Assembly (NCBI RefSeq): GCF_027887165.1
Contig: NC_077227.1
Location: 446,896,462-446,960,461 of the forward strand
Direction of reading: 5' to 3'
Length of the DNA: 64,000 nucleotides
From: Monodelphis domestica
Lineage: Eukaryota; Chordata; Mammalia; Didelphimorphia; Didelphidae
The translations under genes were made by a program, and so were the position numbers. This document shows positions 1 through 10,450 of this stretch, piece by piece. Position 1 is the stretch's first letter, and the number at the start of each line of letters is the position of its first letter. A model generated the notes under the pieces. That model made no database searches and was not told the DNA's origin. It worked only from the letters and a program-made list of their open reading frames with translations.

Positions 1-585
1 AGGTTCAGAAACAGGTCTGTTTCTGGTAGAGTGGGTGTTTGCCCATTGATCCTGTAAGAAACATTTTAGATCTTCTAATTGGGCTTGCATTTTTTCCTCA
101 ATTTTTCCTATTTTATCTTCCATATCTCCCATTTTATCCTCAATATTTCCTATTTTATTCTCAATATTTCCTATTTTATCCTCAAGTTTTTCTATTTTAT
201 TCTCAATATTTCCTATTTTATCCTCAATTTTTTCTATTGTATCCTCAATTTTTTCTATTGTATCCTCAATTTTTTCTATTTTATCCTCAATATTTTCTAT
301 TTTATCCTCATTTTTTTCTATTTTATCCTCAACATTTTCTATTTTATCCTCAATATTTTCTATTTTATTCTCATTTTGTTTTATTTTATCCTCATTTTGT
401 TTTATTTTATCCTCATTTTGTTTTATTTTATCCTCAATATTTTTTATTTTTTCATCTCTAAATATAGTATTGAGGAGTACAAAAATGACAGTACCTATTA
501 ATATAAAAATTTGGAGGTATCCTTCATTCCTCAATGCCCCTACTTCTTCAGCTGCCATATAATTGTCAAAGAATGTAGTACTCAT
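1..585 (-). CDS. Open membrane-anchored coiled-coil ORF, runs off the left edge (LTR-element associated)
   Basis: Reading leftward from an ATG at 585-583, 195 codons are open to base 1 without a stop, so the C-terminus is outside the window. The N-terminus (about 23 residues, starting MSTTFFDNYM) is followed by one strongly hydrophobic stretch at about residues 24-42 (YLQIFILIGTVIFVLLNTIF), which looks like a single membrane span. From about residue 47 to 165 the protein is an almost perfect run of about 17 heptads of the type EDKIENI/EDKIEKI, predicting a long parallel coiled coil. A non-repetitive tail follows (QAQLEDLK, then DQWANTHSTRNRP). It lies downstream of a minus-strand LTR-like segment (1630-1095), with a SINE in the leader, so it occupies the first-ORF position of an LTR element. 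A membrane span is unusual in a retroviral first ORF, and I do not recognise the family. It could instead be a host gene or an older repeat. The ORF is certain; its nature is inference. Confidence 0.55.
   Translation of the reverse strand, partial: MSTTFFDNYMAAEEVGALRNEGYLQIFILIGTVIFVLLNTIFRDEKIKNIEDKIKQNEDKIKQNEDKIKQNENKIENIEDKIENVEDKIEKNEDKIENIEDKIEKIEDTIEKIEDTIEKIEDKIGNIENKIEKLEDKIGNIENKIGNIEDKMGDMEDKIGKIEEKMQAQLEDLKCFLQDQWANTHSTRNRPVSEP
96..455 (-). repeat. 21-bp tandem repeat encoding heptads
   Basis: About 17 imperfect copies of a 21-bp unit (plus-strand form: tattttatcctcaatatttc with small variants). The period is exactly seven codons. Variants are mostly substitutions that keep the frame on the minus strand, with no tta, cta or tca triplet in that frame, so the array stays open. 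The plus strand is also open, but only as the complement of the repeat. Confidence 0.85.
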
Positions 586-656
586 TTTTATATGTATATT
601 TTGTAATTTCACAAAACACGTGGGGAGCAGGGCAAAGCAACAAACTTTCCACAGGG

Positions 657-873
657 TTTTTTTTTTTTTAATCCAGGAAGTTGTTCCTTAAGGGAAAGGA
701 TATTTAGAAACAGTTCTTCCAGCCAGGACTTTAGAGTCCTGTTGCTGAGATTTAAAAACAGCTGTTTTCTGTCTATCAGAGTCACACAGCTGGGAAGTAT
801 CTGAGGTCCGATTTGAACCCAGGACCTTCTGCCTCTAGGGCTGGCTCTCAATCCGCTGAGCTACCCAGCTGTC
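657..873 (-). mobile_element. tRNA-derived SINE, minus strand
   Basis: The right part has the marsupial SINE head read in reverse: 'gtcacacagctgggaagtatctgagg', then 'gatttgaacccaggacc', ending 'gagctacccagctgtcc'. The left end is a T-run at 659-670, corresponding to the A-rich tail. The middle is divergent or belongs to something else. The insertion separates the LTR-like segment at 1095-1630 from the ORF starting at 585. Confidence 0.5.
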
Positions 874-1094
874 CCTTAAGATTAAAGGGAAGAAAAGAAA
901 AAACTGCTGATTCCAATTTAACTTAAGGAGAAAAGAGAAAAAGTTTTTTATACTCACGTGTTCTAGCAGCTGTGTCTTTAAGCCAAGTTTTTTTTTTTTT
1001 AAAAAAAGAACTAAGTGGTGAAACAGTATAGTAAAAAGGCAAGGAAAAAGTTTTATTGAGAGGATTCTTTAGACTCCCGTGTGGTCAGCCACAA

Positions 1095-1630
1095 TGTTAC
1101 AAGGGAATCACTTTAAAAGACTGATATATATTAATTTAAGGTCGCCAAGGAATCAGCTATGTAATTCCTAAATGAAAAACTCAAGTCAGCCGTCAGCCTT
1201 TTTTGGAGTTTAATTACAATAGGAGCAAGAAAGGAATTAGAGATATATATATAGAGAGAAAGGGGAGAGAAGGGAATAGGGCTTAAATACCCCTTCTGTT
1301 TAGGCTGGGCCAAAAGGCCCAAGCCCTTAGATAGCTGGGGCAAAGAAAGGAGATCAGTCCCTTTCACTCACGTGTCCAAAATGGAGAAACAGTCTCAGAG
1401 GCCCCCACCTTCAGCTTCCTTCAGAGCAAGCTTCCTCCGAGCCCAGGAACCACACCGACCAAAAAACTCAATCCTCTCTCCTGAGTCTCCAGACCCTCCT
1501 ATCTTTAAGGACACCATCCAAGTTGCCTCCCCTCAGTCCTCACATCTACCAATCACTCTTCATCAATTTCCCTGTCAATGGAGGCTCTCGCTTAACCCAG
1601 GACCGCCCAGAGGTTTCTAGCTTTTGCACA
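1095..1630 (-). mobile_element. LTR-like segment, minus strand
   Basis: Read on the minus strand, this begins TGTGCAAAAGC and ends TTGTAACA, giving TG...CA termini. It contains a TATA-like GGTATTTAAGCC near 1290 and AATTAAA near 1205. Just past its 3' end comes TGTGGCTGACCACACGGGAG, which may be a primer-binding site (TGG at about 1090). An AATAAA also lies outside it at about 1045. The boundaries are inferred from these signals only; no second LTR is visible inside the window. Confidence 0.4.
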
Positions 1631-3377
1631 TGTCTGTTGAAGGTCATATTTTTCAAATGATTAAATCTTTACTCTTTTGTTCCAGCCCTTTCTAAATCCT
1701 GTTAACTTGAGTATGGTAGAGATTGGAATAATTAAATTTTGATCTAGGCTGCAGCCCTTACTCAATCTTATTAGGACTGAATAGGGTGGAGATTTATTCC
1801 AAGTATCTCCATTGTATCAATTCTAAAATCAATCAAGACTCAAAGAAATTCCTGTTCTATGCTTAAGCATAGGTCAAAGTCCTTTCCATTGTTCAGCAAA
1901 GGGTTTCTGTCCTAAAGTAATCTTAAGAAGGGAAGAGAAGGAACCTCCCATGCCAATGGAGTTCCCATTCCAATAGACTATCAGTAAGAAATTTTCCAAG
2001 TATGAAATATCCCAATGGTGAAATTTCCAACATTTATAAGTCTAAGGAAATTTGAGGTTTACAAGAGGAAGACTATGAATACTCTTTTAGATATGTTGAG
2101 TTTGAAATGCCTATGTGACAGAAAATCTGAAACACCAGTCAGGAGGTTATAGATGTGACACTGTTGCTCTGTAAACAGGGTTGGTTATAAAATTTTGAGT
2201 GTCCACTTCAAGAGAGGATAATTGAATTTATCAAAGATTGATAGAGTTACCAAAAGAGAAAATATAGAGAGATATAAGTGAAATGGATTCAGGATGGAAT
2301 TTTGGAATACATCCATAGTTAAAGGTTGGTATATGGAAGCTGATGTAGCAAAGGAGATCAAGAAGGAACAGTTAAACAGGAAGGAGGAAAAATTAGAATT
2401 AAGTTCTCTGAAAATCCAAAGAGGAGAGAATGTCTAGGAGGAGAAAGTTGTCATTAATATATACTGCAAAGAAAGGTCAAGAAGGATGAAGACTAAAAGA
2501 AAAACCATCAGATGTTTATAGTGAAGAGATCATTAATAACTTCAGAGAGAGTAGTTTCAATTGATTCATGAAGTTGGATGCCAGATATCAGGGAGCTCAG
2601 AAATGAGTGGGAAGAGAAAAAATAAATGGATGGTTAGCCTTTTTCTAAGAGTTTTGCTATGAAAGAGAAGAACGAAATTACTTGATAGCTTGAGGTGATG
2701 ATAGAATTAAGTGACAGTTTTTTAAACATGGAGAACTTCACAAGCCTGTTTGTAGACAATGCAAGGTGAGCCAGAAAGAGACTAGCTATAAGAGGGATGT
2801 ATAGGAATAATTTGGAGAGTATTTTGCTTTAAAAGACCAGAGGGGATAGTATTCTGCTTAGCTTTTCTCTGAATCCTTTGAAATGTTTTCCCTAAATCAA
2901 GGGTATGTCAGATTATGACCACTTTCATCTCCTTCTCTATAATAATTGCTGAGATGGAATGCTGACTTTCTCTTTAAGGTTTCTATTATTTTCACCTCAG
3001 CAGTTAGTTCCTGTGTATTGGTTAGAATCAGATCCAGAATTCAAGTTTCTCTTGATCATTTTTTTAACCTTTTGAACAGTAAAATTATCACACAGATGTC
3101 AAATTATTAGTAGCTTTAATATTGGCAGAGAGAACACTAGCACATTTTTGGATAATTTGAAGTCTCCAATCACTATTAAAAACATGCCTACATGTCCAGC
3201 TTGTGATGCTTCCTGAACATTTTATTTCCTATTTCTTTGTAGGTGGTCTGTAGCATATTCCCTTAAGTGTTCTTCAGTTTTTATAAAAAATTTTTGTTTT
3301 TTATATTACCATCATTTACAAAAAAAATCTCTTCCCCTCTCCTAGCCAATGGACCATCCCTTAAAACAAAGAGAAAC
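1631..3377. other. NOD2 intron, old repeat sequence
   Basis: No exon is seen. Part of it (about 2240-2830) reads like the long old repeat family also found at about 35210-36710 and 40010-41345 (for example 'gtcaagaaggatgaagact', then 'tttgctatgaaagagaag'). The remainder shows no recognisable feature. Confidence 0.4.
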
Positions 3378-3394
3378 AAAAGCAAAACTTTTTA

Positions 3395-4009
3395 TTTTTA
3401 TTTATTTATTTTTAAATTTTTTAATTTTTATTTGGTCATTTCCAAACACTATTCATTGGAAACAAAGATCATTTTCTTTTCTTCCCTCCCTCCTCCCACC
3501 ACCTCTCCCATAGCCCACGCGCGATTCCATTGGGTATCACATGTGTTCTTGATTCAAACCCATTTCCATGTTGTTGGTATTTGCATTAGAGTGTTCATTT
3601 AGAGTCTCTCCTCAGTCATATCCCCTCCACCCCTGTAGTCAAGCAATTGCTTTTCATCCGTGTTTTTACTCCCACGGTTTATCCTCTGCTTGTAGATAGT
3701 GTTTTTTAGATCCCTGCAGATTGTTCAAGGACATTGCATTGCCACTAATGGAGAAGTCCATCACCTTCGATTGTACCACAATGTATCAGTCTCTGTGTAC
3801 AATGTTTTCCTGGTTCTGCTCCTTTCGCTCTGCATCACTTCCTGGAGGTTGTTCCAGTCTCTATGGAATTCCTCCACTTTATTATTCCTTTTAGCACAAT
3901 AATATTCCATCACCAACATATACCACAATTTGTTCAGCCATTCCCCAATTGAAGGGCATCCCCTCATTTTCCAATTTTTGGCCACCACAAAGAGTGCAGC
4001 TATGAATAT
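3395..4009 (-). mobile_element. L1 3' end, 5'-truncated, abutting the tail of a second L1
   Basis: Plus-strand T-rich start (3395-3425) is the A-tail of a minus-strand L1. It is followed by the 3' UTR and the last ~85 codons of ORF2 (conserved words [32 protein letters not shown]). It stops abruptly at the T-run at 4010, which is the A-tail of the neighbouring L1. A 17-bp duplication flanks both L1 segments together, so this piece went into, or was copied onto, the tail of the longer L1. Confidence 0.85.
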
Positions 4010-4360
4010 TCTTTTTTTTTTAATTTTATAATATTTTATTTGATAATTTCCAAGCATTATTCGTTAAAGACAAAGATCATTTTCTTTTCCTCCCCCCCAA
4101 CCCCCATAGCCAACACGTGATTCTACTGGGTATCACATGTGTTCTTGATTCGAACCCATTGCCATGTTGTTAATATTTGCATTAGAGCTTCGTTTAGAAT
4201 CTCTCCTCTGTCATGTCCCCTTAACCGCTGTAGTCAGGCAGTTGCTTTTCCTCTGTGTTTCTACTCCCACAGTTTATCCTCTGCTTATGAATAGTGTTTT
4301 TTTCCCTAGATTCCTGCAGATTGTTCAGGGACATTACACCGCCCCTAATGGAGACGCCCA

Positions 4361-5398
4361 TTACATTCGATTATACCACAGTGTATTAGTCTCTGTGTAC
4401 AATGTTCTCCTGGTTCTGCTCCTTTCGCTCTGCATCACTTCCTGGAGGTTGTTCCAGTCTCCATGGAATTCCTCCACTTTATTATTCCTTTTAGCACAGT
4501 AGTATTCCATCACCAACATATACCACAATTTGCTTAGCCATTCCCCAATTGATGGGCATCCCCTCATTTTCCAATTTTTGGCCACCACAAATAGCTCAGC
4601 TATGAATATTTTTGTACAAGTCTTTTTGTCCATTATCTCTTTGGGGTACAGACCCAGCAGTGCTATGGCTGGATCAAAGGGTAGACTTTCTTTTGTCACC
4701 CTTTGGGCATAGTTCCAAATTGCCCTCCAGAATGGTTGGATCAGTTCACAACTCCACCAGCAATGAATTAATGTCCCTACTTTTCCACATCCCCTCCAGC
4801 ATTCATTACATTCCTTTGCTATCATGTTAGCCAATCTGCTAGGTGTGAGGTGATACCTCAGAGTTGTTTTGATTTGCATCTCTCTGATTATAAGAGATGT
4901 AGAACACTTCTTCATGTGCTTATTAATAGTTTTGATTTCTTTATCTTAGAACTGCCTATCCACGTCCCTTGCCCATTTATCAATTGGAGAATGGCTTGAT
5001 TTTTTGTACAATTGATTTAGTTCTTTATAAATTTGGGTAATTAAACCTTTGTCAGAGGTTTCTATGAAGATTTTTTCCCAATTTGTTGTTTCCCTTCTGA
5101 TTTTAGTTACATTGGTTTTGTTTGTACAAAAGCTTTTTAATTTGATGTAGTCAAAATTATTTATTTTACATTTTGTGACTCTTTCTAAGTCTTGCTTGGT
5201 TTTAAAATCTTTCCCTTCCCAAAAGTCTGACATGTATACTATTCTGTGCTCATCTAATTTACTTATAGTTTCCTTCTTTATGTTCAAGTCATTAGGGTTT
5301 TGGACTCTAATCCACTCTGGTATTCGCTTGCGTTTTATGGGTGAGTTCATTCCATTCACATTCAGAGTTATGATTACTAGCTGTGTATTTCCCAGCAT
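4361..5398 (-). pseudogene. L1 ORF2 with large in-frame internal deletion and one nonsense codon
   Basis: It starts MLGNTQLVIITLNVNGMNS, the N-terminus of the L1 endonuclease, and runs to IRVQNP. It then jumps at about 5294 straight to NDLNIKKETISKLDEHR, which belongs near the C-terminal third of ORF2 (compare the longer L1 copy, where that sequence is at about 55770 and the N-terminus at about 58632). Most of the endonuclease and the whole reverse transcriptase core are missing, yet the frame continues across the junction. A single stop (TAA at 4948-4946, where the other copy has a serine codon) interrupts an otherwise open frame to the normal stop at 4361. It cannot supply its own reverse transcriptase, so it must have been mobilised in trans or deleted after insertion. 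Confidence 0.88.
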
Positions 5399-6061
5399 TT
5401 TGATTTCTGCTCCTTTTCCTGCCTTTTCTTCTTTCACTATTTCCTTCTACACCAATGTTTGATTTTGAACAGTCCCCCTTGTTTCCACCCTTATTTTACT
5501 TCCCTTTCTACCCCCTTCCCTATTTATACCCCCCCTTATTTTCCCTGTAGTCTTTCTAAAATTAACCCCCCACTCCTTCCCTCTCTTGTACTGCTTCCCT
5601 CCCCACCAGACCATTTGTTACCCTTCTACTCCCCTATAGGGTGCAAATCTATTCTCTTCCCCCAATGGATTGGATTGTTTTTCCCTCTTTGAGTCACTTT
5701 CAAATCACGTAAAAGTTGAGTATTTCCTGTCTCCGACCTCTTTACCCTTCCAGTGTATTGATGTTCTCCCCCCTCCCACCATGAGCTTCTTTATGACATA
5801 TAAATTTACCCCCATTTGTTTCTTTTCCCATTTCTTTTAATATTAACCTATTTTTAAGCTCTAGTTATATATATATATATATGATACTTATGCGTATATA
5901 TTTTTGCACGCATATATCTATATACCTATTTATGTCTTGTCCTTTCATCCTATACAGTTTGTTCTGATCCCTCTAAGTATACTTCTTTTTGCTGCCCAGG
6001 TAATAACAACAGTTTTTATGAGTTACCAATAACCTGTTTTCTTATAGGGATACATATCATT

Positions 6062-7057
6062 TTAACTTATTGAGTCTCTAAAAAATTTTTTTTTTGTTTT
6101 TCTTTTTTCCCCTCTTTTTAAATTACCTTTTGATGATTCTCTTGAGTTCTGTGCTTGGACATCAAATTTTCTGTTCAGGTCTGGTCTTTTCTTTACGAAT
6201 TCTTGGAATTCTTCTATTTTGTTGAATGACCATACTTTCCCCTGTAAGAATATAGTCAGTTTTTCTGGGTAGTTGATTCTTGGTTGTAGACCTAGTTCCC
6301 TTGCTTTCTGGAATATCGTATTCCATGCCTTTCTTTTTTTCAGTGTGGATGCAGCCAGATCCTGAGTTATCCTCACTGTGGTTCCTTGGTATCTGAATGA
6401 CTTCTTCTTGGCAGCTTGTAATATCTTTTCTTTGGTCTGATAGTTCTTGAATTTGGCTATAACATTCCTGGGTGTTGTCAGTTGGGGAGTGATACAGGAG
6501 AGAAGTACAGGAGGTGATCTGTGGATTCTATCAATCTCCACTTTTCCCTCTTGTTCAAGGATTTCGGGGCAGTTTTCTTTAATAATTTCCTGTAATATAA
6601 TGTCCAGCCTTTTTCTTTTGTCATGGTCTTCTGGTAGGCCAATAATTCTTAAATTGTCTCTCCTTGAACGATTTTCTAAATCCTGTGTTTTGTGAATGAG
6701 ATGCTTCATATTTTCCTCAATTTTTTCATTCTTTTGGTTTTGTTTTATAGAGTCCTGCTGCCTTGTGAAGTCGCTCGATTCTAGTTGTTGTATCCTGGTT
6801 CTTAAAGACTGGATTTCATCCTTAGTTTTTTGGTCGTCCTTTTCCTTTTGGTCTGATTTTCTTTGGAGGTCATCTTTCATCTTCTTCACCTCATCTTTCA
6901 TCTGCTTTGCCTCATCTTCCATCTCCTTTGCCTCATTTTCCAGCTGGTTGATTTTGGCTTTCAAGACACTATTTTCTGTTTCTAGATGATTTATCTTAGC
7001 TTTTAAGTTCTTTTCCCAATTGTTTTCAGCCTCTCTTAATTGTATTTTGAATTGCAT
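6062..7057 (-). CDS. L1 ORF1 protein (RNA-binding chaperone), open
   Basis: The frame is open from upstream of 7072 to a stop at 6062; the first in-frame ATG is at 7057, giving about 331 residues, close to the usual L1 ORF1p length (about 340). Layout: N-terminal coiled coil to about residue 115 (repeated LENEAKEME/KQMKDEVKK type heptads), an RRM-like domain with RRDNLRIIGLPE near 135 and RNVIAKFKNYQTKEKIL near 200, and a C-terminal domain (VRITQDLAASTLKKRKAW, then ARELGLQPRINYP). ORF1p forms trimers that coat L1 RNA. An ATG at 7152 in another frame (MSKERMKQK...) may be the family's true start; if so, a 1-nt frameshift separates it from this frame. It is a transposon protein, not a host gene. 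Confidence 0.85.
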   Translation of the reverse strand: MQFKIQLREAENNWEKNLKAKINHLETENSVLKAKINQLENEAKEMEDEAKQMKDEVKKMKDDLQRKSDQKEKDDQKTKDEIQSLRTRIQQLESSDFTRQQDSIKQNQKNEKIEENMKHLIHKTQDLENRSRRDNLRIIGLPEDHDKRKRLDIILQEIIKENCPEILEQEGKVEIDRIHRSPPVLLSCITPQLTTPRNVIAKFKNYQTKEKILQAAKKKSFRYQGTTVRITQDLAASTLKKRKAWNTIFQKARELGLQPRINYPEKLTIFLQGKVWSFNKIEEFQEFVKKRPDLNRKFDVQAQNSRESSKGNLKRGEKRKTKKKFFRDSIS

Positions 7058-8099
7058 TTTGAGTTCTTCCAAAGCCTGTATCCAATTCGCTGGGATTTCT
7101 GATTTTTCCTTTGCTGATCCCTCCCCTTCTGTTTCATTCGCTCTTTGCTCATTACCTGTTCAGAAGCTGTCTATTGTAATTTCTTTCTTCTTTTTCTGTT
7201 GTTTGCTCTTCTTTGCTACCCATATTTGGCTGTGCTCTTGCTCCTCTCATTTTGTTTTGGTTTTGGGGTTGTCAGTCTCCCCTCTTGGAGCTTTCTCAGA
7301 TCTCTTGGTACAGTCTCTAGGGGAGGAATGTTAGCTTCCCTGTCCTCTGGAGGCTTTTGATTGAATTGAGTTCAAGTGGGTTGAGCTGTATGTGGTATGA
7401 AGCTCTGAGGCTCTGAAGACTCCTGGAAGTCTGGGCCTCCCAGGCTCTCTCCAGTTCTCTCCAGCTGCTTCTCCGCTGTCCGCAAGTGCCTTTGCCCACC
7501 TCCCTAAACTCTGAGGAGTTCTGATGGGATTAGTTCAACTGGATTGGTCTGGATGTGCCTGAGGCAAGGGTGAGACTGGAGCCCGATGGAGGGACCCAGC
7601 CATGGCCCAGTCTTTTCCTGGCTTCCTCCCCGCTGTCCAAGCTGGATGCTCCGAGCCTGGTGCCCCTCTGCTCACAAGGTAGACCCTGCAAACCAGCACC
7701 TTTGCCCGCTCAGAGGTTCCTGCTGCCGCCACGGGCTCAGCGCTCTGGGTTGTGGGGGAGGGGTCATGGGACCTACCCTCTGCCTTCCTCTTAGCCCTGA
7801 ATATTCTCAGATTCCAGCTTTTGGGGGGCGTACCTTTTGATTTGAGTCCAGAAGGAGGGTTCCCCGCTTCTGTCCTGTTGTTCAGCTTGGGTTTTGGTGC
7901 CCTAGGAGCATTCAGTCTGTATCAGTAAGGAAGGGTCTTCCACGAGGTCTGAACTTTTGCTGCTTGCTAAGCCGCCATTTTGACTCCGCAAAAAGCAAAA
8001 CTTTTTAAAGAGAAAGAAAGTTTAGCAAAATTAATGTATCAACTAAGATTGTCAATATATGTAATGTTTTGTACCCTATCTGTAAAATGGGAGGTAAAT

Positions 8100-8420
8100 A
8101 TATTTTCTTTCTTCTTTGGAGCCAAACTTGATTATAATAGTTACACAGGATTCATTTCTTTGATGTTGCTGTGATTGTTTTCATTGCATTTACATCATTC
8201 AAGCCACTATTTAATATTATTTTCATGTTCCTACCTATTTCACTTTTCATCAACTCAGGTAAGTCTTTCCATGAGTTTCTCTATTTTCCAAGTCCATTAT
8301 TTCTTGTGTTATAATAATATTCCACTTAGTTCATTTGTTGCAACTTGTTTGGTCATTTCCTGCCATTCCAGTGATAATAATCCCTTTTCTTTCTGTCTCA
8401 CATGGATTTTTACCCATAAG
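8100..8420 (-). mobile_element. Old L1 3' fragment
   Basis: Degenerate match to the reverse-strand L1 ORF2 3' region: 'taataatattccacttagttc' followed by 'catttgttgcaacttg' resembles the conserved 'agtattccatcaccaac / caatttgttcagcc' seen in younger copies. No frame survives. A similar but weaker stretch is at about 8940-9080. Confidence 0.4.
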
Positions 8421-8472
8421 CTCTAGGTCTTGGATTTTCACATATTCCTTTTCAGTCAATTAAATTCAGTAA

Positions 8473-8940
8473 ACATTTAATATATACCTACTCTGTTAAG
8501 TACCGGCATATGTACAAAGATAAAAACAAAATGGTCCCAATTCTTGAGAGGCTTATATTCTACTGTTATACTGAAAAACAAGCACAAAATATATACAAGA
8601 TGGCTGTAAAGTAGTCTTAGAGGGAGGGAGAGCACTAAAAACTAGGGGGAATCTAGAATGTATTAGGCAGCCTTTGAACTGAGCTTTCAAGGGAGCTAAG
8701 GATTCTAAGAGGTGATGGTGAGGAGGAAGAGTATTCCAAACCCGAGGGATAAACTGAGCCAAAGCACAGGAGCAGAAGATGAGGTGTGATGTTTGGAGAA
8801 ACATACATTAATGTCTGTCTTCATGCATTAGATGATTTGATATAAAACAATACATAGATAATGAAATGTTGGCTCTTTTCAAGGGATTGTGAAGGACTTT
8901 AATGCCAAATAGGAGTCTGTATTTTGTCCCTCAGGATTGT
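8473..8940 (+). repeat. Old interspersed repeat
   Basis: Begins 'taaacatttaatatatacctactctgttaag' and continues 'acaaagataaaaacaaaatgg', then 'gaggcttatattctac'. This head (size-class statement 'gcacttactatgtgcc...aaggagcttacaatctaatg') recurs at 16090, 27200, 31925, 35220, 53790 and 61440. Family not named by me. Confidence 0.45.
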
Positions 8941-9080
8941 TTCGTTACATTCATTTACAACGATTCGTTTTGCCATTTCTAGTCAGTAGGTATCTTCATT
9001 GTTTTCTAGTGCTTTGCACAGTGCAAGAACTGCTGGATGGATATTTTTCTATAGTTGTGATTTTTCTGACTTTGACCTCC

Positions 9081-10180
9081 TTGTGGTTATCTTGTTAATT
9101 TGGAATATTAATACCTTTCCAGGGCCACATTCCAGTCATGAGTTCTGCCCTAACACCTGCTAATGAGAACTCTCAGGCAAAATTGGCATCTCATGTTCAC
9201 TTAACATGTTAACTATATGTTAGGTATCTGAGGCTGTGGATTTTACTGCTGATTCCTCTTTGGATTTTGCCTCCTGGGAACTTCTTGGCCCCTTTCCTCT
9301 TTTCCTTTCATCTACTTTGTCAATATTATTAATATCTAGTTTGCTGACACTTTCTTTCTCTTCCTTTTCGCTCCCTAAGATTAGACTTGGATTACTGGTT
9401 CCAGGAGATGCATTCTTACTGCTGCTATGATGTATACTCTGTCCTGGACCTAGAGTCCATAATTCCTATATTTTAAATCTTAGACAAGAAATGTAAATCT
9501 TGTTTTCAGATGGATCTTATCTTGTTAAAAAGACCTTTTTCTTCTGAAGTTCTTGCCTTTGAGCTATTGAAGTAATAAATATATGACCCATACTCTAGTT
9601 TCTTGTCCAGAACTTTATAATTCTTAGGAATACTTTCTAGTTTCTTTCAGATAGATAACAAGTGTTATTACACACTTATTGTGTGTGAGGAAATGTATTA
9701 AATTCCAGGGATAGGCAGACATGGCAATTTCATTCATGCCTATATATGAATCACCTGAAATGGGTGGTTGTCATCGGGTCTGATAAAACCTCAGAGCTTC
9801 CTTGCCACGTGTCCTGGGAAGGCATTAGACCTTATTATTATTGTTATCTAAATGAAGTGGAGCTGCCTTCAACAGAGTGTCACCAGACACCATCACCTGC
9901 TCTCTTCTTTTTCTGACTCTTATTGGGTGATCTTTCACCTGATCTTATGTATGGATCTTAGACAGCTGCTTCTTCTGAGACCTGTTACAACTCTAAGCCT
10001 CTGATCCCTTGATCTTCAGAAGAGTTTGAGTCTTTTCTCTTTAAAAGAACCTCTAATACTTTGTTCCAAATATTCAGGAGACTTTCTTTTTTTTCCTTTC
10101 TCTTTAGGTCCCATTATTCTACTCTCCATTTTTCTGTCATAACTCTATTATTCCTTTTGTCTATTTTTCTTCTCTATTTC
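9081..10180. other. NOD2 intron, no feature seen
   Basis: Single-copy-looking AT-rich DNA with short pyrimidine tracts. I looked for an upstream leucine-rich-repeat exon here (84-base, phase 2) and found none. Confidence 0.4.
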
Positions 10181-10186
10181 ACCTAC

Positions 10187-10450
10187 AAGTAGCTAGGTAG
10201 TGCAGTGAATAGATTTAGAGGCTGGACTTGGAGACAGGAAGACCTGAGATCAAATCCAGCCACAGCATTTGCTAATTGTGTCACTTGACTTGAGCAAGTT
10301 ATTTGACTTTCCTCCTCAGTTTCCTTATCAATAAAATGATGATAATAAAAGCACTTACCTCCCAGGGTTGTTTTGAAGATGAAATGTGATAATATTTGTA
10401 AAGCACTTTGCAAATATTAAAGTACTATATAAATGATAGCTGTTATTTCC
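10187..10450 (+). mobile_element. MIR-type SINE
   Basis: Head 'agctaggtagtgcagtgaat', B-box region 'gagatcaaatccagcc', CORE 'tttgactttcctcctcagtttcc', then 'acttacctcccagggttgtt' and 'agcactttgcaaatattaaag', in the order of the MIR consensus. Confidence 0.75.

Larger units (their letters stand above)
4010..7990 (-). mobile_element. L1 LINE with complete 5' end and internally deleted ORF2
   Basis: A minus-strand L1 running from its 5' end at 7990 (rc: GGAGTCAAAATGGCGGC...) through a GC-rich 5' UTR (7990 to about 7160), ORF1, a spacer, a shortened ORF2 and a 3' UTR with A-tail at 4010-4020. The target-site duplication is aaaagcaaaacttttta: 3378-3394 on the 3' side (beyond the attached L1 fragment) and 7991-8007 on the 5' side, a perfect 17 of 17. 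The intact duplication, an open ORF1 and a nearly open ORF2 remnant indicate a relatively recent insertion. It lies antisense in a NOD2 intron. Confidence 0.9.

Noticed and set aside
96..455. CRISPR-like array
   Set aside because: Units are directly adjacent without spacers and encode heptads in a vertebrate genome.
39..501. Two plus-strand ORFs rich in Phe/Tyr/Leu (140 residues each)
   Set aside because: They are the complement of the 21-bp heptad repeat; the minus-strand frame has a true ATG, a membrane span and coiled-coil logic, and the plus frames do not.
5280..5310. ORF2 deletion as a spliced L1 transcript
   Set aside because: The missing segment, judged against the longer L1 copy, does not begin with GT or end with AG on the L1 strand, so splicing is unlikely.
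7317..7840. Overlapping GC-rich ORFs that look like a small CpG gene
   Set aside because: They lie in the L1 5' UTR, whose 5' end and target duplication are at 7990-8007.
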